Assembly: GCF_011300685.1 (NCBI RefSeq)
Contig: NZ_CP049864.1
Location: 186,001 to 250,000, forward strand
DNA: 64,000 bases
Direction: 5' to 3'
Origin: Lysobacter sp. HDW10
GTDB lineage: Bacteria > Pseudomonadota > Gammaproteobacteria > Xanthomonadales > Xanthomonadaceae
Below the pieces are notes generated by a model, which did no database searches, had not been told where the DNA came from, and was given only the letters and a program-made list of their open reading frames with translations. Position numbers and translations under genes: made by a program. Shown here in pieces: positions 1 through 8,983 of the stretch; the stretch's first letter is position 1; each line of letters starts with the position of its first letter.

Positions 1-461
<461 letters not shown>

Positions 462-704
462 TTAGCAACCGGCGGCTGCGGCTTCGTCTTGCGTCAATGT
501 CTTGAGGGCAAGCGCATGGATCTCGCCGCCCATCTTGTCGCCCAAGGTGGCGTAGACGAGACGATGGCGCGCTAAGGGCAGCTTGCCCTTGAAATCATCA
601 CTGATGACTTGCGCTTCAAAATGCACGCCGTCCTCACCCTGCACGACCACCTGCGCACCCGGCATACCGGCCTCAATCATGCTGCGAATGGTGTCTGGGT
701 TCAT
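462..704 (-). CDS. ibaG: BolA/IbaG family protein
   Basis: An 80-residue BolA-fold protein starting MNPDTIRSMIEAG. The stretch from about residue 28 (HFEAQVISDDF) through RHRLVYATLGDKMGGEIHALALKT matches the class II KH-like BolA core. Family members pair with monothiol glutaredoxins to bind or pass on iron-sulfur clusters, and IbaG has been linked to acid response. The start was placed at the ATG at 704 because the upstream extension has no family similarity and runs into the divergent kdsD promoter region. The position directly before murA favours IbaG (YrbA) over BolA itself. Confidence 0.9.
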   Translation of the reverse strand: MNPDTIRSMIEAGMPGAQVVVQGEDGVHFEAQVISDDFKGKLPLARHRLVYATLGDKMGGEIHALALKTLTQDEAAAAGC

Positions 705-746
705 AGGTTGCCTCGTGCGGTTTAAACTAGCCGTACAGCGTAACGG

Positions 747-1751
747 ATGACCGTTGAAATGTCCGAGAAAGGAATGCCGGAGGCCATGGATTTCGCCGCA
801 AGCGGACGACGTGTATTCGAGGTTGAAGCCGATGCGCTTCGCGTCGTTGGCGCACGTATTGACCAAGACTTCTCTGCGGCCTGTGCCGCCCTGATGGGCA
901 CCACTGGCCGCGTGGTCTGCGTCGGCATGGGCAAATCAGGCCACGTCGCGCGCAAGATCGCCGCCACCCTCGCCTCCACCGGGACGCCTGCGTTTTTTGT
1001 GCACCCGGGCGAAGCGGGCCACGGTGACCTCGGCATGATCACAGACGCCGACACCGTTCTCATGCTGTCGAACTCGGGCGAGACCGACGAACTGCTCATG
1101 CTGCTGCCCGTGCTCGCACGCCAAGGCAATCGGGTCATCGCCATGACCGGTCGCCCTGAATCGACCCTGGCGCGCGCTGCAGATCGACATCTGGATGTCA
1201 GCGTGCCCGTGGAAGCCTGCCCGCTCGATCTAGCGCCCACCAGCAGCACCACGGCCGCCTTGGCCATGGGTGACGCTCTGGCCGTTGCCCTGCTCGAAGC
1301 ACGTGGCTTTACCTCAGACGATTTTGCGCGCTCACATCCCGCAGGCAGCCTCGGACGCCGCTTGCTTCTGCATATTCACAACGTGATGCACGTGGGTGAC
1401 GAAGTCCCGCGCGTGAGTGAGCACGCCAGCCTGAGCGACGCCCTGGTCGAAATGAGCCGCAAGCGCTTGGGCATGACCGCCATCACCCGCGAAGACGGCG
1501 AGCTGCTCGGCCTCTTCACCGACGGCGATTTGCGCCGCACATTGAACACGCCGGGCCTGGACGTCCACACCACGCCCATCGCGTCGGTCATGACGCGTGC
1601 ACCGCGCACGATCGGGCCGCAACAACTTGCCGTAGAAGCCGCGCAGTTGATGGAAGCCCATCAGATCAATGCACTGTTGGTTGTCGACGAAAACGCCAAA
1701 CTTGTCGGCGCGCTGAACATTCACGACTTGTTGCGTGCCCGCGTGGTCTGA
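747..1751 (+). CDS. kdsD: Arabinose-5-phosphate isomerase
   Basis: KdsD converts D-ribulose 5-phosphate to D-arabinose 5-phosphate, the first step toward Kdo of the LPS inner core. The 334-residue protein has an N-terminal SIS sugar-isomerase domain (about residues 40-180, with the GMGKSGHVARKIAATLAS segment) and two C-terminal CBS domains (about 210-270 and 280-334), the usual KpsF/GutQ architecture and length. The ATG at 747 is used; another ATG at 759 is possible. It is divergent from ibaG with only 42 bp between, and its stop is 6 bp before kdsC, so it is the first gene of the LPS operon. Confidence 0.95.
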   Translation: MTVEMSEKGMPEAMDFAASGRRVFEVEADALRVVGARIDQDFSAACAALMGTTGRVVCVGMGKSGHVARKIAATLASTGTPAFFVHPGEAGHGDLGMITDADTVLMLSNSGETDELLMLLPVLARQGNRVIAMTGRPESTLARAADRHLDVSVPVEACPLDLAPTSSTTAALAMGDALAVALLEARGFTSDDFARSHPAGSLGRRLLLHIHNVMHVGDEVPRVSEHASLSDALVEMSRKRLGMTAITREDGELLGLFTDGDLRRTLNTPGLDVHTTPIASVMTRAPRTIGPQQLAVEAAQLMEAHQINALLVVDENAKLVGALNIHDLLRARVV

Positions 1752-1757
1752 TTGCCT

Positions 1758-2303
1758 ATGTCTTCAAAGCCCCATTCACCCGATCTCCATGCCCGCGCGA
1801 AAGCGGTGCGTCTGGTCGCCTTCGATATCGACGGCACACTCACCGATGGGCGTTTGGTGTTCGATTCAGAGGGTCGTGAACTCAAAGCCTTCCACTCGCA
1901 AGATGGCATGGGCATTGCCCTGCTGGTGCGCCATGGGTTTGAAGTTGCATTTGTCACTGCGCGGGAAAGTCGCATCGTCGAAGCCCGCGGACGTGAACTC
2001 AAGATTCAGCACATCCATACCGGCGAGAAAGACAAATCAGGATGCATCCGTGCATTGGTTGAACGCCTTGGCATGTCTTTGGATGAGGTCGCCTTCATGG
2101 GCGATGATTTGCCCGATTTGGCGGTGATGCGTCTTGTCGGCTTGGCCGCAGTGCCGTCAGATGCACACGCATGTGTGAAGGCGATTGCGCATTTTGAATC
2201 CGAAAAAGCCGGCGGTCGCGGCGGCGCGCGCGAGTTGTGCGACGTCTTACTGCAAGCACACGGGTTTGCAGACGCGATTTACAGCCCGGGTGACGCGCAA
2301 TGA
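1758..2303 (+). CDS. kdsC: 3-deoxy-D-manno-octulosonate 8-phosphate phosphatase
   Basis: KdsC removes phosphate from Kdo-8-phosphate. The 181-residue protein is a small HAD-superfamily phosphatase without a cap: the nucleophile motif is FDIDGTLTDG with Asp23 and Asp25, and the late motif FMGDDLPDL provides the magnesium-binding aspartates. An in-frame TTG at 1752 lies two codons upstream, but the ATG at 1758 is the better start. The last four bases overlap the lptC start (ATGA), indicating translational coupling of Kdo production with LPS export genes. Confidence 0.95.
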   Translation: MSSKPHSPDLHARAKAVRLVAFDIDGTLTDGRLVFDSEGRELKAFHSQDGMGIALLVRHGFEVAFVTARESRIVEARGRELKIQHIHTGEKDKSGCIRALVERLGMSLDEVAFMGDDLPDLAVMRLVGLAAVPSDAHACVKAIAHFESEKAGGRGGARELCDVLLQAHGFADAIYSPGDAQ

Positions 2304-2860
2304 ACTGGCGCGGTGCGATTACAGCGGCTTTGGTCGTTGGGGCGCTGATCTCCGGCATCGCCGTGTGGCAGGCACAACAACGCTTGCGATCTGAAGCACC
2401 CGATCAAGCTGCCCCGGACTACGTCTTGCATAACTTCACGTTGGTGGCTTTGAACGCCACGGGCACGAAGGCGTTTACGTTGCGAGCACCGTTGCTGGAG
2501 CGCAACCCAGTCGACCACAGCATGACCCTGCAAACGCCCCGCTTCACGTTCCCCGACAAAAAGAGCCGTTTGTGGGAAGCCACTTCGAATACCGCATGGG
2601 TATCCGACAAGGCAGAAGAAGTACGTATGCGTGGTGCGGTTCGCCTGTATTCACCCGATGGTCAATCCAAAGCCGTGATGCGCAGCGAGAAAATGAATGT
2701 TTTCCCGCAGCAAAACCGTGCCGTGAGTGATGTCGAGGTCGCGGTAACCCAGCCCGGCGTTATACTTCGCGGTCGAGGATTCGAGGCCCAAATGGACCAA
2801 GATCGCGTCACTCTGAAATCGGAAGTCCGAGCCCAATATGACCCCAATGTCTCTCAGTAA
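2300..2860 (+). CDS. lptC: LPS export system protein LptC
   Basis: LptC is the single-pass inner-membrane protein that takes LPS from the LptB2FG extractor and hands it to periplasmic LptA. The 186-residue protein has one N-terminal membrane segment (about residues 5-24, ending before WQAQQRL) followed by a beta-jellyroll region with the family-typical YVLHNFTLVALNATG start. The gene overlaps kdsC by 4 bp and lptA by 23 bp (or 14 bp if LptA starts at its second ATG), which places it firmly within one operon. Sequence conservation in LptC is low, so the call leans on both the fold signature and position. Confidence 0.92.
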   Translation: MNWRGAITAALVVGALISGIAVWQAQQRLRSEAPDQAAPDYVLHNFTLVALNATGTKAFTLRAPLLERNPVDHSMTLQTPRFTFPDKKSRLWEATSNTAWVSDKAEEVRMRGAVRLYSPDGQSKAVMRSEKMNVFPQQNRAVSDVEVAVTQPGVILRGRGFEAQMDQDRVTLKSEVRAQYDPNVSQ

Positions 2861-3332
2861 GCACGTGTTGAGTGCCCTCGCGATGGCCGCCTGCTTTGCC
2901 GGCGCCGCACAGGCGCGTTCCAGTGATCGCAAGGCGCCGATGAATATCGAAGCCTCGACCCAGGAATGCACCCTGGGCGCAAAAATGGTCTGCACCCTGT
3001 CGGGCAACGTGATCATCACGCAAGGCACGCTCAAGGTAAACGCGGGCCGCGCCGTCATCACGCAAGCCGATGGCCGCCCTCAGCGTGGCCAGTTGTCAGG
3101 CGGCGTGACCGTGAATCAAGAATTGGATGACGGCACGCCGATGTCCAGCAAGTCAGCCAATGCCGACTACGATTTCATCAACGAAGTCATTACCTTGACG
3201 GGCAATGTGACCGTGACACAACCGCGCGGCTCCATGTCTGGTGCACGCATCGTCTACAACACGAAGACTGGCCAAGTGAACAGTGGGGGCGATGGCACCC
3301 GCGTCAAAATGGTCATCATGCCCAAGGGTTGA
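2838..3332 (+). CDS. lptA: LPS transport periplasmic protein LptA
   Basis: LptA forms the periplasmic beta-jellyroll bridge that carries LPS to the outer-membrane LptD/E complex. The 164-residue product begins with a signal peptide (hydrophobic run VLSALAMAACFAGAAQA, cleavage expected after AQA near residue 26). The mature part repeats the OstA-type pattern of GNV-x-x-T-Q-G-T (SGNVIITQGTLKVNAGRAVIT, then GNVTVTQPRGSMSGARIVYN). A second in-frame ATG at 2847 could be the real start. It ends 3 bp before lptB. Confidence 0.94.
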   Translation: MTPMSLSKHVLSALAMAACFAGAAQARSSDRKAPMNIEASTQECTLGAKMVCTLSGNVIITQGTLKVNAGRAVITQADGRPQRGQLSGGVTVNQELDDGTPMSSKSANADYDFINEVITLTGNVTVTQPRGSMSGARIVYNTKTGQVNSGGDGTRVKMVIMPKG

Positions 3333-3335
3333 TCG

Positions 3336-4055
3336 ATGCTGGTTGCAGAAGGTTTACGCAAGCAATACAAGTCGCGCGAAGTCGTCAAAAACTTTGGCTT
3401 GACATTAAATCCCGGAGAAGTGGTGGGTCTGCTTGGCCCGAACGGTGCCGGCAAAACCACATGTTTCTACATGATCGTTGGCTTGGTACAAGCCGATGCC
3501 GGTCGCATTGTGTTGGATGGCGAAGACATCACCTCCAAAGCGATGTACACGCGCGCTACGTTGGGCGTGGGCTACCTCCCGCAAGAGCCGTCCGTTTTTC
3601 GCAAGCTCTCGGTACGCGACAACATCAAGCTCGTGCTTGAGTTGCGCAAAGATCTCAATAACGTTGAACGCGCGCGTGAGCTTGAATCATTGCTGGAAGA
3701 ACTGCAGGTCACGCACGTTGCAGAACAAATGGGTGCAAGTCTCTCGGGCGGTGAACGCCGCCGCGTAGAAATCGCGCGCGCCCTCGCCGCAAAACCGCGC
3801 CTAATGTTGCTAGATGAGCCTTTCGCCGGCGTTGACCCTATCTCGGTCACCGAAATTCAACGCATCGTGCGTCACTTGAAAGACCGTGGCATCGGCGTGC
3901 TGATCACCGATCACAACGTCCGTGAAACCTTGGGTATCTGCGAAAGAGCGTATATTCTCAACGAGGGGGCCGTCTTGGCGCAGGGAACACCTGACGAATT
4001 GCTGGCTGATGCTGATGTACGCCGTGTCTATCTCGGCGAAGGCTTCAAGCTGTAG
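3336..4055 (+). CDS. lptB: LPS export ABC transporter ATP-binding protein LptB
   Basis: LptB is the cytoplasmic ATPase that powers extraction of LPS from the inner membrane together with LptF and LptG, which are not in this window. The 239-residue protein has Walker [10 protein letters not shown] (residues 34-42), the signature LSGGE (136-140), Walker B LMLLDE with catalytic Glu161, and the H-loop His193 in TDHNVRET. Length and motifs match the family exactly. It sits 3 bp after lptA and 39 bp before rpoN, the conserved lptB-rpoN junction of proteobacteria. Confidence 0.97.
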   Translation: MLVAEGLRKQYKSREVVKNFGLTLNPGEVVGLLGPNGAGKTTCFYMIVGLVQADAGRIVLDGEDITSKAMYTRATLGVGYLPQEPSVFRKLSVRDNIKLVLELRKDLNNVERARELESLLEELQVTHVAEQMGASLSGGERRRVEIARALAAKPRLMLLDEPFAGVDPISVTEIQRIVRHLKDRGIGVLITDHNVRETLGICERAYILNEGAVLAQGTPDELLADADVRRVYLGEGFKL

Positions 4056-4094
4056 CACTGTGCCAACCGGTCCGTCATACGTACCGGAGGTTCT

Positions 4095-5555
4095 TTGAAG
4101 CAACAACTGCAAGCGAAACAATCGCAACAACTGGCGCTCACGCCCCAGCTGCGTCAGTCCTTGCATCTGTTGCAAATGTCAGCGCTCGAACTCGATGCGG
4201 AAATTGCGCGCGTTTTGGAAGAAAACCCGCTGTTGGATTGGATCGAAGAATCCGAATCCCTGCCGGATGCCGATCAAAACGCAGCCGTCGGTGAAACCAT
4301 TCAAACCACCTCCGATGTGCCGGTAGAATCCCCCGACCAACCGCTCGATTCCATTTCCGATTGGGCAAGCAATAAAGATATTGCGTGGGAACACAGCGGC
4401 GGCTCCGGCAGTGGTCAAACCGATGATGACGATGACGACGACAGCCAACGTGGCGAACGCATTGCTGCGCAAGAAACCTTGCATGAACATTTGATGTGGC
4501 AATTGCGCATGAGCCAGTTGTCTCTGCGTGCACAAGCCATCGGCGAGGCACTGATCGACGGTATTGATGACGACGGCTATTTACGCGAATCGTTCGACGG
4601 CATTCGTGATGTGCTTGAAGGTCAGTACGCGGTCGACGATGCCGAAATTGAGTCGGTGTTGCAGCAAATTCAAGTGTTCGACCCGGTCGGCTCCGGTGCT
4701 CGGTCTTTGTCTGAATGTTTGTCACGACAGCTTGATTTGCTTGATGGCGACGCGACCCTCATCGCGCACGCACGCACCTTGTGTAACAACTGCCTGGAAC
4801 GGCTGCCCAAAATCGGATTGGCAGGCATCGCAAAAACCTTGGCCTGCGATGAGACCACCGCGCAAGCGGTGTTGGAATTGCTCAGAACCTTGGACCCCAA
4901 ACCCGGCAGCGCGATTACGCCGCTTGAAGCAGACACCTATGTCGTCCCGGATGCCGTTATCTGGCGCGAGCAAGGCGTTTGGCGATCGGCACTCACGGGG
5001 CATTCGGTACCGCGGGTGGGTATTCACCAAGCCTATGTCCGAATGATGGCCCAAGCATCGCGCGAAGATGCCGGCTACATGCGTGAGCACCTGCAAGAGG
5101 CACGCTGGATTCTGCGTGGCATCGAAGCGCGCGGCGAAACCTTATTGAGCGTCACCCGCTGTTTGGCGCGCGAACAGTCCGCCTTTCTGGAGTTCGGCGA
5201 GATGGCCTTGCGCCCCCTCACCCTGCGCGCCATCGCGCAAAAGCTCGATTTGCATGAATCCACCGTGTCTCGCGCCATCGCGCGCAAATACATCCGGACG
5301 CCGCGTGGCACCATCGCCATGCGCAGCTTCTTTGCATCCGGCATCGAGTCGGACGCGGGAGAAACGTCCAGCGCTGCCATTCAAACGATGATTCGCGAGC
5401 TCATTGATAAGGAAAACCCGCGCAAACCCTTGTCGGACGCGGCTTTGACGAAACATCTGAACGACACCGGTGTGCCCGTTGCACGCCGAACCGTGGCCAA
5501 ATATCGCGAAGCCATCGGTTTACCTGCGTCTTCCGATCGGATGCGCTTGGCGTAA
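4095..5555 (+). CDS. rpoN: RNA polymerase sigma-54 factor
   Basis: RpoN directs RNA polymerase to -24/-12 promoters and needs an enhancer-binding ATPase such as PilR to open DNA. The 486-residue protein shows the glutamine-rich region I (KQQLQAKQSQQLALTPQLRQSLHLLQMS), an acidic region II with a run of Asp near residues 111-117, a core-binding domain, a helix-turn-helix (ESTVSRAIARKYIRT) and the RpoN box ARRTVAKYRE at 463-472. The only start that preserves region I is TTG at 4095, preceded four bases earlier by GGAGG; no ATG is available. Two matching promoters occur in this same window at the pilin genes. Confidence 0.97.
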   Translation: MKQQLQAKQSQQLALTPQLRQSLHLLQMSALELDAEIARVLEENPLLDWIEESESLPDADQNAAVGETIQTTSDVPVESPDQPLDSISDWASNKDIAWEHSGGSGSGQTDDDDDDDSQRGERIAAQETLHEHLMWQLRMSQLSLRAQAIGEALIDGIDDDGYLRESFDGIRDVLEGQYAVDDAEIESVLQQIQVFDPVGSGARSLSECLSRQLDLLDGDATLIAHARTLCNNCLERLPKIGLAGIAKTLACDETTAQAVLELLRTLDPKPGSAITPLEADTYVVPDAVIWREQGVWRSALTGHSVPRVGIHQAYVRMMAQASREDAGYMREHLQEARWILRGIEARGETLLSVTRCLAREQSAFLEFGEMALRPLTLRAIAQKLDLHESTVSRAIARKYIRTPRGTIAMRSFFASGIESDAGETSSAAIQTMIRELIDKENPRKPLSDAALTKHLNDTGVPVARRTVAKYREAIGLPASSDRMRLA

Positions 5556-5566
5556 ACGGTAAATTG

Positions 5567-5590
5567 AAGAAACGCTCACGTTTTCTTTAT
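5567..5590 (+). terminator. Weak hairpin with T-rich tail after rpoN
   Basis: Just behind the rpoN stop, AAGAAACG and CGTTTTCTT can pair around a CTCA loop with one bulged T, followed by further T-rich sequence. The stem is short and A/T-rich, so termination would be partial at best and transcription may continue into hpf. Confidence 0.3.
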
Positions 5591-5655
5591 TCACTTTTCA
5601 ATTGATTTGGCGCATTCTGGGGTTGCAAGCGGTCATAACCACAGGAGGAAAGACA

Positions 5656-5982
5656 ATGCGTATTGATGTCCATGGTCACCAAATCGAAGTTACCGATGCA
5701 CTCCGTAGCTACACCACGGAAAAAATGGAACGCCTCGCTAGGCACTTCGACCATCCGCTGGATGTGCGCACCCAACTTTCCATCGAACGGCCGAATCACT
5801 GTGCTGAAGGCCATGTCACGGTTGCTGGGAAGGTATTACACGCGGATGCCACGGCACCGACCATGTATGCCGCGATTGACGTTTTGGTCGACAAGCTCGA
5901 CCGCATTTTGATGAAACACAAAGAAAAGATGGTGGACCATCACCGCGGCGGCAGTTTGTCCAGGACTGACACGATCGCCTGA
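5656..5982 (+). CDS. hpf: Ribosome hibernation-promoting factor, short form
   Basis: This 108-residue protein (MRIDVHGHQIEVTDALRSYTTEKMERLARHF...) belongs to the HPF/YfiA family, which binds the 30S decoding centre to inactivate ribosomes in stationary phase. It has only the ribosome-binding domain and lacks the long-form dimerisation domain. The ATG at 5656 is chosen because AGGAGG lies at 5643-5648 with good spacing; an upstream in-frame TTG would add 18 unrelated residues. The rpoN-hpf-ptsN order is conserved in many proteobacteria. Confidence 0.94.
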   Translation: MRIDVHGHQIEVTDALRSYTTEKMERLARHFDHPLDVRTQLSIERPNHCAEGHVTVAGKVLHADATAPTMYAAIDVLVDKLDRILMKHKEKMVDHHRGGSLSRTDTIA

Positions 5983-6018
5983 TCGTTCGACCCGTTTAGG
6001 GTCAAGTTGGTATCCTTC

Positions 6019-6046
6019 AAGGCTCGACACCATGCGAGCCTTGGAG
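6019..6046 (+). promoter_or_regulatory. Hairpin abutting the ptsN ribosome binding site
   Basis: AAGGCTCG (6019-6026) and CGAGCCTT (6035-6042) form a perfect 8-bp stem around ACACCATG, directly followed by the GGAG ribosome-binding site at 6043-6046 and the ptsN ATG at 6054. It could separate hpf from ptsN transcript stability or tune ptsN translation. It lacks a T tract, so it is not an ordinary terminator. Confidence 0.45.
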
Positions 6047-6053
6047 AGCGTGC

Positions 6054-6500
6054 ATGACTTCACCTTTACTGGACTTCGACCGCGTCATTCTGCTGTCTGA
6101 GGCCGAAGACCGTGAAACCATTCTGCGCGAAGCTGCGTTTCTGCTAGCTTCCCCTGGTCTGGATTACGAAGCCGTTTTTGAGGCACTGCGCACGCGCGAA
6201 GCGATGGGCAGTACGGCCCTCGGTCAGGGCGTCGCTGTGCCGCATGGCCGTCTGGACAACTTGGAAACGCGACGCGCCTGCTTTATCAAGCTGGTCAACC
6301 CTGTCGATTTCTCAGGTGAGCCTGTGGATTTGGTCTTGGCGGTCTTAGTGCCGAAGACCGGACAACAAGGGCATTTGCAATTGCTGGCCAAAGTCGCCGA
6401 GAAATTCGCGCGCGATGGTTTTCGTGATGCCTTGCGCGCGGCGAATACCAAGGGACTTTTGTACGCAGCCCTCACTTCTTCTCAAGGATTCGTCGAATGA
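6054..6500 (+). CDS. ptsN: PTS system nitrogen-type EIIA component
   Basis: PtsN (EIIA-Ntr) is the regulatory end point of the nitrogen phosphotransferase chain; its phosphorylation state affects potassium handling and sigma-54-linked genes in other bacteria. The 148-residue EIIA-2 domain protein carries the phospho-accepting His64 in GVAVPHGRL. There is no attached membrane permease domain, which supports a regulatory role. It is joined to hprK by a 4-bp ATGA overlap. Confidence 0.95.
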   Translation: MTSPLLDFDRVILLSEAEDRETILREAAFLLASPGLDYEAVFEALRTREAMGSTALGQGVAVPHGRLDNLETRRACFIKLVNPVDFSGEPVDLVLAVLVPKTGQQGHLQLLAKVAEKFARDGFRDALRAANTKGLLYAALTSSQGFVE

Positions 6501-7444
6501 TTCCCGGGGCGTCTGCGCAAGATCTGTTTGATGGTTTGCTTGAACGGCTCGATTGGCGCTGGGTGGCCGGCAAGGACGGCAGCACGCGATCCGTTGAAGC
6601 GATCAACACCAATGCACGACGTCCCTCGCATTGCGGCTATCTCAATATTATTTATCCGAACAAAGTGCAGATTCTGGGGGCGGAAGAATTGCAGTGGCTC
6701 GACACTTTGGAGTCGCGCGAACGCTGGCGCATCATTCAACGTATTTTCGAGGCACGACCGCTCGGCATTTGTATTAGCAAGAATCAAGACTGTCCCGAAG
6801 ACTTGATTGAAGCGGCAAATGAATCCGAAACACCGATTTGGATTTCGCCCAGACGCGGCCATGAATTGCTCAATCACATCCAGTATTGGATGGCACGTCG
6901 CCTTGCACCGCGCACCACCTTGCACGGTGTGTTTATGGAGGTCTACTCCATCGGCGTGCTCATCACGGGTGAATCAGGGTCCGGTAAAAGCGAATTGGCG
7001 TTAGAGCTCATTACGCGCGGACATCGCTTGGTGGCGGACGATGCCCCGGAGTTCACGCAAATCATGCCAGACGTTCTTGATGGCGCCTGCCCCGAACTGT
7101 TGCAAGACATGATCGAAGTGCGCGGTCTTGGCGTATTAAATGTACGCAACATGTTCGGTGACACGGCAGTCAAACGAAATAAGTACCTGCGTTTGATTAT
7201 TCATCTCACACGTCCGCATCTGGAACCACGTGCAACCGGCATCGAACGTCTCACCGGTGAAGTCGATACAGTCCGCGTCCTCGACTTGGACGTGCCGCGG
7301 ATTACTTTGCCCGTGATGCCGGGTCGCAACTTGGCGGTGTTGAGTGAGGCTGCAACACGTCAGCACATTTTGCGCACGAAAGGCGCTGACCCTGCGGCTG
7401 CCTTTATGGCACGTCACTCGCATTTCTTGGAAATATCGAAATGA
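6497..7444 (+). CDS. hprK: HPr kinase/phosphorylase
   Basis: HprK phosphorylates and dephosphorylates HPr on a regulatory serine. The 315-residue protein has the long N-terminal domain and the C-terminal catalytic domain with P-loop GESGSGKS (158-165), the conserved HRLVADDA segment and the C-terminal signature [19 protein letters not shown] near residue 275. Its likely substrate is encoded three genes downstream, and that HPr has a serine at position 46. It overlaps ptsN and rapZ by 4 bp each, so the whole group is translationally coupled. Confidence 0.95.
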   Translation: MIPGASAQDLFDGLLERLDWRWVAGKDGSTRSVEAINTNARRPSHCGYLNIIYPNKVQILGAEELQWLDTLESRERWRIIQRIFEARPLGICISKNQDCPEDLIEAANESETPIWISPRRGHELLNHIQYWMARRLAPRTTLHGVFMEVYSIGVLITGESGSGKSELALELITRGHRLVADDAPEFTQIMPDVLDGACPELLQDMIEVRGLGVLNVRNMFGDTAVKRNKYLRLIIHLTRPHLEPRATGIERLTGEVDTVRVLDLDVPRITLPVMPGRNLAVLSEAATRQHILRTKGADPAAAFMARHSHFLEISK

Positions 7445-8322
7445 CGACGCCAAAACCGCGCAAGCTGATCATCGTTTCGGGCATGTCTGGCTCCGGCAAG
7501 TCTGTGGCTATGCGCACACTCGAAGATCTCGGTTTTCATTGTGCAGACAATTTGCCGCTGGAAATGTTGCCCCAATGGGTGAGCATTTCTGACGAAAGTG
7601 AAGGCGAAGAGGAGACATCGGTCAACCTCGCGGTCAGTTTGGACATTCGCAGTCGAGGTGATTTGGCGCGTACGCCCGAACTTTTGTCTGCGGTTGGCAA
7701 ACTCGGCTTCGATCCGAAGCTCGTATTTTTTGATGCCTCGAACGAGTACTTGTTGGCACGGTATGCCGACACGCGTCGACGCCATCCGTTGAGCAAATAC
7801 GGTTTGGCGCTGGCCGATGCCATCACGCTCGAACGTCAAGTATTGAAGCCACTGTCTGCGCTCGCAGATTTGCGCATCGATACCAGCGGTCTGAACGTGC
7901 ACCAATTGCGACGCGAAGTGATTTCCGCGTTTACTTTGGCTGAAGAACGCACACTGTCCTTGTTGTTTGAATCCTTCGCATATCGTCGCGGGATTCCCGG
8001 GGATGCAGATTTCGTATTCGATGCGCGGATGTTGCCGAATCCGCATTGGGATGCCGTGTTGCGCCCGCTCTCTGGCCGCGATCCTGAAGTGCGTCAATAT
8101 TTTGAACAGCAGTCTGATGTGGGCATTTACTTGAGCCAGATCAGAAACTTCCTCGATACGTGGTTGCCCAAGATGGCGACGGATACGCGAAGTTACGTCA
8201 CAGTGGCATTTGGGTGTAGCGGCGGCCGCCATCGTTCCGTTTATCTTGCTGAGCAACTTGCACGGCACGCGCGTGACTCAGGCTGGCAACAAGTTGCCAC
8301 CTACCACCGGGAGTTGGAATGA
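7441..8322 (+). CDS. rapZ: RNase adapter protein RapZ
   Basis: RapZ is a nucleotide-binding protein that in E. coli binds glucosamine-6-phosphate and guides RNase E to the small RNA GlmZ. The 293-residue protein has the N-terminal P-loop GMSGSGKS (14-21) and the C-terminal RNA-binding domain with [17 protein letters not shown] near residue 259. Both match the family well. No GlmZ/GlmY candidate was found in this window, so its RNA partner here is unknown. It overlaps both neighbours by 4 bp. Confidence 0.93.
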   Translation: MTTPKPRKLIIVSGMSGSGKSVAMRTLEDLGFHCADNLPLEMLPQWVSISDESEGEEETSVNLAVSLDIRSRGDLARTPELLSAVGKLGFDPKLVFFDASNEYLLARYADTRRRHPLSKYGLALADAITLERQVLKPLSALADLRIDTSGLNVHQLRREVISAFTLAEERTLSLLFESFAYRRGIPGDADFVFDARMLPNPHWDAVLRPLSGRDPEVRQYFEQQSDVGIYLSQIRNFLDTWLPKMATDTRSYVTVAFGCSGGRHRSVYLAEQLARHARDSGWQQVATYHRELE

Positions 8323-8711
8323 GCGTCGGCATTTTGTTGGTCACACATCCAGGCATTGCACCCGCACTGGTCGCTGCCGCAAGCAAAGTGGTTGGCAATT
8401 TCCCGCTGAAACTCGCCACCTTTGAAATGCCGTTTGAATCCACGGTTGAAGATGCCCTGCCCGCCGCCAGCGCAGCCTTGCGCAAGGTCGATAGCGAAGA
8501 CGGCGTCTTGATCTTGGTGGACCTCTACGGTTCAAGCCCCAGCACTATCGCGGCGCAACTGGCGCGTCTCGGCACACCGGCACGTCGCGTGGCCGGATTA
8601 AACCTTTCCATGTTGTTGCGTGTCATGAACTATCCGGAGAATGCATTGGATGCAATGCAATCGGTGGCCTCATTGGGCGGTCGCAATGGCGTCATCTTGG
8701 ACGAGATCTGA
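8319..8711 (+). CDS. PTS mannose-type EIIA domain protein
   Basis: A 130-residue stand-alone EIIA of the mannose family ([18 protein letters not shown]...), with the phospho-acceptor His10. In mannose permeases this domain feeds EIIB and the membrane components IIC/IID, but none of these occur nearby. Its place between rapZ and ptsH suggests a regulatory phosphate acceptor. Members of such clusters in beta- and gammaproteobacteria are often annotated ManX or PtsM. The substrate or target cannot be read from the sequence. Confidence 0.9.
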   Translation: MSVGILLVTHPGIAPALVAAASKVVGNFPLKLATFEMPFESTVEDALPAASAALRKVDSEDGVLILVDLYGSSPSTIAAQLARLGTPARRVAGLNLSMLLRVMNYPENALDAMQSVASLGGRNGVILDEI

Positions 8712-8713
8712 AC

Positions 8714-8983
8714 ATGATTGAACGCGACATCCAAGTCATCAACCAACTGGGGCTGCATGCACGTGCAAGCGCAAAGCTTGTGCAGTTGGTGTCGGGCTAC
8801 CGCTCTGAAGTGATGATGGCCGCCAAAGGTCGAGACATCAATGCAAAAAGCATCATGGGTGTGTTGATGCTCGCCGCGGGCGTGGGCACGACCGTCCATG
8901 TACGCGTGAACGGCGAAGACGAGGTCGCGTGCATGGATGCCATTGAAGCCCTCTTCAACCGCTATTTCGACGAGGGCAGCTGA
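8714..8983 (+). CDS. ptsH: Phosphocarrier protein HPr
   Basis: HPr relays phosphate from enzyme I to EIIA proteins. The 89-residue protein has the active His15 in the motif GLHARASAKL and Ser46 in KSIMGVLMLAAG, the site used by HPr kinase. Both sites being present agrees with hprK in the same operon. The gene starts 2 bp after the EIIA stop, and its TGA shares one base with the ptsI ATG. Confidence 0.95.
   Translation: MIERDIQVINQLGLHARASAKLVQLVSGYRSEVMMAAKGRDINAKSIMGVLMLAAGVGTTVHVRVNGEDEVACMDAIEALFNRYFDEGS

Noticed and set aside
5602-5640. Possible sigma-54 promoter before hpf
   Set aside because: TTGGC and TTGC are present but GG and GC lie 16 bp apart instead of 12, so spacing is wrong.
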